A stretch of 64,000 nt of DNA. Source: Betaproteobacteria bacterium HGW-Betaproteobacteria-3. Lineage in GTDB: Bacteria > Pseudomonadota > Gammaproteobacteria > Burkholderiales > Burkholderiaceae_C. The notes under the pieces were generated by a model. The model made no database searches and had not been told where the DNA came from. It was given only the letters and a program-made list of their open reading frames with translations. Both the position numbers and the translations under genes were made by a program. Location of the stretch: contig PHCI01000008.1 in assembly GCA_002842205.1 (NCBI GenBank), forward strand, positions 62,001 through 126,000, in the 5' to 3' direction. Below are positions 60,751 through 64,000 of the stretch, piece after piece. Within the stretch, counting starts at the first letter, position 1. Each line of letters opens with the position of its first letter.

Positions 60751-61293
60751 ATGAAGCCACGGCATCTGCTTGCGACGTTGACCCTGGCCGTGGGGATAAG
60801 CCCCGCAGCCCATGCGATCAACAACGATCAATGGGCCAACATCAGCGATGTAACAGCCTACGGCCTGCTGGGGGCCGGTCTGGCGGCGCCCACGTTGCGG
60901 GGGGACTGGCAGGGCCTGCGGCAGGCCGCCTTCAGCATCGGATCGGCCAGCGGCGTCGCCACGCTCGGCAAGGCGGTGTTCAAGGAAACACGCCCCGACA
61001 GGAGCGACCGCAACAGCTTTCCTTCAGGGCATACCTCGGTGGCCTTTGCGTCGGCCACCACGCTGCACCGCCGCTACGGCTGGGAATACGGTGTGCCGGC
61101 TTATGCGCTGGCCACGCTCACAGGCACGGCGCGGGTGGCGGCCAAAAAACATTTCTGGTGGGACGTGGTGGCCGGTGCGGCCATCGGCACGACCACGGGC
61201 TGGTTTTTTACCGACCCGTTTGACAACAAGGTGCAGCTGATTCCCTGGGCCGACAGCAAGGGCGGTGGCGTGCTGGTGGGCGTGACCTGGTGA
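60751..61293 (+). CDS. Small PAP2 family phosphatase with signal peptide
   Basis: This 180-residue protein has an N-terminal signal (MKPRHLLATLTLAVGISPAAHA), then the PAP2 motifs KETRPDRSDRNSFPSGHTS and ARVAAKKHFWWDVVAG. The arginine-histidine-aspartate set is present though the last motif departs from the common SRvy-x-H-x-x-x-D spacing. It is probably periplasmic or outer-membrane located and may act on lipid A or prenyl phosphates. The ATG at 60751 with AAGGTG upstream is preferred to the GTG at 60742. It is divergent from the larger PAP2 gene. Confidence 0.83.
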   Translation: MKPRHLLATLTLAVGISPAAHAINNDQWANISDVTAYGLLGAGLAAPTLRGDWQGLRQAAFSIGSASGVATLGKAVFKETRPDRSDRNSFPSGHTSVAFASATTLHRRYGWEYGVPAYALATLTGTARVAAKKHFWWDVVAGAAIGTTTGWFFTDPFDNKVQLIPWADSKGGGVLVGVTW

Positions 61294-61321
61294 GCGCTTC
61301 AGGCGCCAGGCGCTGAAGGCC

Positions 61322-62674
61322 CTATTTTTTAGCCGCATTCAGGGTGGCAGCGTCCCAGCCGCCCCCCAGCGCCTTGATCAGGTTGACGCTGGCCACCAGA
61401 CGGCGGCCCAGCGTGTCGAGCGCGGCACGCTCGTTCTCCAGGGTGGTCGCCTGCACCACCACCACGGGCAGGTAGCTGACAACGCCGGCTGCGTACTGGT
61501 TGTTGGCAATGCGGGCCGATTCGCGCGCTGATTTCACGGCACTGTCTTGCGCAGCGGCCGCTTCGTCCAGAATTTGCAGGGCGGCCAGGTTGTCTTCAAC
61601 CTCGCGCAGGCCGTTGAGCACGGTTTGCCGGTAATCGGCCACCACTTCATCGTAGGCTGCCACGGCATCGTTGCGCCGTGCCTGCGGCGAGCCACCGGCA
61701 TACAGCGGTGCGCGCACGTCGGCGCCGCCAATCAGGCCTCTGCGAATGCTGGCGCCAATGAACAAATCGAGCGACGGATAAGACCCGGCTTCGGTCACGC
61801 CAATTTGCGCGCTGGCGGCCGCCATCCGCCGCTCGGCCGCGGCAATGTCGGGGCGGCGTGCCAGCAATTCCGTGGGCAGCACCGGCGGTACTTCAGGCAC
61901 CTGCACGTTGAGCGGCGCAGGGGCAATTGAAAAAGCAGCCGGGGCCTGGCCCACCATGACGGCGATGGCGTGTTCGAGCTGAGCCCGTACCACGCGCGCG
62001 TTGTGCATCTGGGCCAGTGCGGCACCGAGCTGAGCCTGGGCCTGCGCCACATTGCCGCCCGAGACAACGCCGGCGTTGTACTGGTTGCGCGTCATCTGGA
62101 GCGAGCGCTCATAGGCCCGGACGGTGTCCTGGAACATCTGGATGCCGGCGTCCTGGACCCGAAGCTGAAAATAGTTTTGCGCCACCTGCGCCTGCATCGA
62201 CAGCGTTGCCGCGGCGAGGTCTGCCACGCTGGCCTGGGCGTTGGCGTCGCTGGCCTCGACGGTGCGCCGGATGCGCCCCCAAAGATCGATTTCCCAATTG
62301 GCCAGGATGCCAAGATCGTTTTTGCCCCCGGCGACCACGGTCGGGGACTGTGCCGCCCGCGCGGTCTCGAGCATCGCCCGACCGCGCCGCATGCGTGCTT
62401 CCGCCGCCTGAAGCGACCGGTTTTGCGATTCGACCTGCGCCATGAGGGCATCCAGCTCGCGGTCGCCGTAGATTTCCCACCAGCGCCCCGGCAACGTGGC
62501 TTCCCGAACGGATTGCGTTTTCAGCGCGGTGCCTTCCTTGTACGCGGGCGGAATCTCGATGGCGGGGCGTTCGTACTCAGGCCCGACGACCGTACAGGCT
62601 GTCAGGAGCGCTGCCAGGCCGACCAGGGTGAAGGCGCGCAGAGTCGGGGTTGCAGCGGGGGGCGAGGCGGTCAT
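61322..62674 (-). CDS. Outer-membrane factor lipoprotein of an RND efflux system, with shortened barrel segments
   Basis: This 450-residue protein of the NodT/OprM family has lipobox LLTAC with Cys27, then the hydrophobic-to-helical pattern of the coiled-coil tunnel ([60 protein letters not shown]). The first barrel hairpin, expected between SPTV and WEIDLWGR, is only about 13 residues instead of roughly 40, and the second ([20 protein letters not shown]) is also short. The start overlaps the RND pump stop by 4 bases (ATGA). It should complete a tripartite pump. Confidence 0.9.
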   Translation of the reverse strand: MTASPPAATPTLRAFTLVGLAALLTACTVVGPEYERPAIEIPPAYKEGTALKTQSVREATLPGRWWEIYGDRELDALMAQVESQNRSLQAAEARMRRGRAMLETARAAQSPTVVAGGKNDLGILANWEIDLWGRIRRTVEASDANAQASVADLAAATLSMQAQVAQNYFQLRVQDAGIQMFQDTVRAYERSLQMTRNQYNAGVVSGGNVAQAQAQLGAALAQMHNARVVRAQLEHAIAVMVGQAPAAFSIAPAPLNVQVPEVPPVLPTELLARRPDIAAAERRMAAASAQIGVTEAGSYPSLDLFIGASIRRGLIGGADVRAPLYAGGSPQARRNDAVAAYDEVVADYRQTVLNGLREVEDNLAALQILDEAAAAQDSAVKSARESARIANNQYAAGVVSYLPVVVVQATTLENERAALDTLGRRLVASVNLIKALGGGWDAATLNAAKK

Positions 62675-64000
62675 GGTGTCGAGTCTGCCACGACGGGCGG
62701 CAGGCCGGTGGCGAGGCGGGTGGAGGGAAAGTGACGCTGGCGCAGTTCGCGCGTCCAGGTGCTGAACCGGTCAAGGTAGAGGTACACGACGGGGGTGGTG
62801 TAAAGCGTCAGCAACTGGCTCATGATGAGGCCGCCGCCGATGGCAATGCCCAGGGGTTGGCGCATCTCGGCGCCGTCACCCCGGCCCAGCGCCAGCGGGA
62901 TGGCGGCGAGCAAAGCTGCCAGCGAGGTCATCAGGATCGGCCGGAACCGCAGCAGACAGGCCTGAAAGATCGCGTCGCGGGGGGTGGCCGATGCGTTGCG
63001 CTGCGCATCCAGTGCAAAGTCGATCATCATGATGGCGTTTTTCATGACGATGCCGATCAGCATGAAGATGCCGATCAGCGCGATCACGCTGAAGTCGGTC
63101 CGGAACAGCATCAGTGCCAGCAGTGCGCCCACGCCAGCCGACGGCAGGGTCGAGAGGATGGTCAGCGGGTGCACCAGGCTTTCGTAGAGCATGCCCAGAA
63201 CGATGTAGAGCGTCAGAAAGGCGGCGAGGATAAGCGCTGGCTGGCTGTCCAGCACCTCCCGGAAGGCGCGCGCCGACCCCTGGAAGCTGCCGCGCACCGA
63301 CGACGGCACGCCGATGTCGCGCAAGGCCTGCTCGATCGACCGGGTGGCCTGCGACAGTGGCACCCCTCGTGGCAGGTTGAACGAAATGGTGGTGGCGGCG
63401 AGCTGCGAATGGTGATTGACGCTGAGCGCGGTTTCGGTCTGTTCGTAACGCGCGACCATGGACAGCGGAACCCGGCGGCCGGTTGAGCTGATGATTTGCA
63501 GATGGTCCAGCGCGGCGGGCGATTCGGCGCGTTCGGGCGCGACGCCCATCACGACACGGTATTGGTTCAGCGGCTGGTAGATGGTCGAAACCGGGCGCTG
63601 GGCAAAGGCATTGGCCAACATGGCGTCAATCTGCCTGATGCTGACGCCCAACCGTGCCGCAGCATCCCGGTCGACCACCAGGGTGGTCTGCAAGCCCTTG
63701 CTCTGTCCGTCGGTGTCCACGTCGAGCAGCTCGGGGATTTGCGCCATGGCCTTGCGGATGCGGGGCTCCCAGAGGCGCAGCAGATCCAGTTCGTCGGCCT
63801 GGATCGTGTATTCATAGAACGAGCGGCTTTGGCGGCCCCCCACACGAATGTCCTGGACCGGATTCAGGATCAGCGTGGCGCCGGGCTCCCGGTCGAGCCG
63901 GGTGCGCAGGCGGGCGACCACCTTGTCGGCACCTTCGCCACGCTCGGACAAGGGCTTGAGTGTGACAAAGATGGATCCCGTGTTGCGCTGCGCGCCACCG
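62671..64000 (-). CDS. RND multidrug efflux permease, MdtB/MdtC-like, 3' part
   Basis: The visible 442 residues run from a porter-domain segment ([23 protein letters not shown], split across the end of the window) to the C-terminus. Recognisable parts are [20 protein letters not shown], the SMVARYEQT loop, TM7-8 ([26 protein letters not shown]), the [22 protein letters not shown] helix with downstream acid/amide residues, and [22 protein letters not shown]. It belongs to the HAE1 group and resembles MdtB/MdtC more than AcrB. The N-terminal half and any MdtA-like adaptor lie beyond the window. The outer-membrane factor gene follows with a 4-base overlap. Confidence 0.9.
   Translation of the reverse strand, partial: GGAQRNTGSIFVTLKPLSERGEGADKVVARLRTRLDREPGATLILNPVQDIRVGGRQSRSFYEYTIQADELDLLRLWEPRIRKAMAQIPELLDVDTDGQSKGLQTTLVVDRDAAARLGVSIRQIDAMLANAFAQRPVSTIYQPLNQYRVVMGVAPERAESPAALDHLQIISSTGRRVPLSMVARYEQTETALSVNHHSQLAATTISFNLPRGVPLSQATRSIEQALRDIGVPSSVRGSFQGSARAFREVLDSQPALILAAFLTLYIVLGMLYESLVHPLTILSTLPSAGVGALLALMLFRTDFSVIALIGIFMLIGIVMKNAIMMIDFALDAQRNASATPRDAIFQACLLRFRPILMTSLAALLAAIPLALGRGDGAEMRQPLGIAIGGGLIMSQLLTLYTTPVVYLYLDRFSTWTRELRQRHFPSTRLATGLPPVVADSTP

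Overview
The window comes from a GC-rich betaproteobacterium, most likely a member of the Comamonadaceae. The evidence is gene content and order (lplT-alr, gatCAB divergent from mreBCD-mrdA, split hpaG1/hpaG2, a Bug-type solute receptor) and two kinds of dispersed intergenic repeat. A lone BciA-type divinyl chlorophyllide 8-vinyl reductase gene hints at a phototrophic or formerly phototrophic lineage such as Rhodoferax or its relatives. This is inference; no rRNA or tRNA gene is present to confirm it.

Layout. 1-4.75 kb: an MFS fragment, comM, then a nitrogen operon torF-type porin/glnK/amtB behind a sigma-54 promoter with an NtrC-like palindrome. 4.8-9.0 kb: aldose 1-epimerase, SMP-30 family protein, glcE and glcF. 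9.2-14.4 kb: glutathione peroxidase, a double receiver-like protein, a DMT transporter, lplT and alr. 14.4-24.95 kb: a large block all on the minus strand, made of a homoprotocatechuate (hpa) meta-cleavage operon (hpaR-G1-G2-E-D-F-H-I) continuing into a Bug/TTT receptor, a class II aldolase, a PanE-like reductase and a vapBC-like toxin-antitoxin pair. 25.0-30.3 kb: radA, a small membrane protein, ilvE, a zinc-finger protein, and two LPS/polysaccharide genes. 30.4-32.7 kb: an OmpR-type two-component system. 32.7-36.6 kb: an acyl-CoA ligase, an AmpG-like permease and an M48 protease. 36.7-41.0 kb: panC, bciA, xth, pyrE and a DUF4124 protein. 41.1-44.5 kb: gatCAB. 44.7-49.2 kb: mreB-mreC-mreD-mrdA. 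49.3-56.1 kb: a GDPD, a TSUP permease, a GMC oxidoreductase, mmsA and a LysR regulator. 56.4-61.3 kb: methyltransferase, P-loop kinase, GT4, an unknown helical protein and two PAP2 phosphatases, probably for envelope lipid or polysaccharide. 61.3-64.0 kb: an outer-membrane factor and the 3' part of an RND pump.

The most striking non-gene signal lies between hpaE and hpaD (21302-21551). Two adjacent elements of 100 and 102 bases in opposite orientation each have a 22-23 bp outer stem, a 56-base core and an inner 9-bp stem with a three-base loop. The cores are 40/56 identical without gaps. The outer stems are unrelated in sequence yet complementary in each element, and four base pairs of the inner stem change together. 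This looks like a covarying structured RNA or DNA element that I do not recognise. A second theme is an AT-rich repeat of about 50 bp (core TGACGGGGGCT), with eight copies. Several form gene ends, and two lie inside reading frames (LysR, hpaF). A palindrome-bearing in-frame insertion in gatA and a GC-rich repeat forming the N-terminus of HpaG1 add to the picture of repeats being translated.
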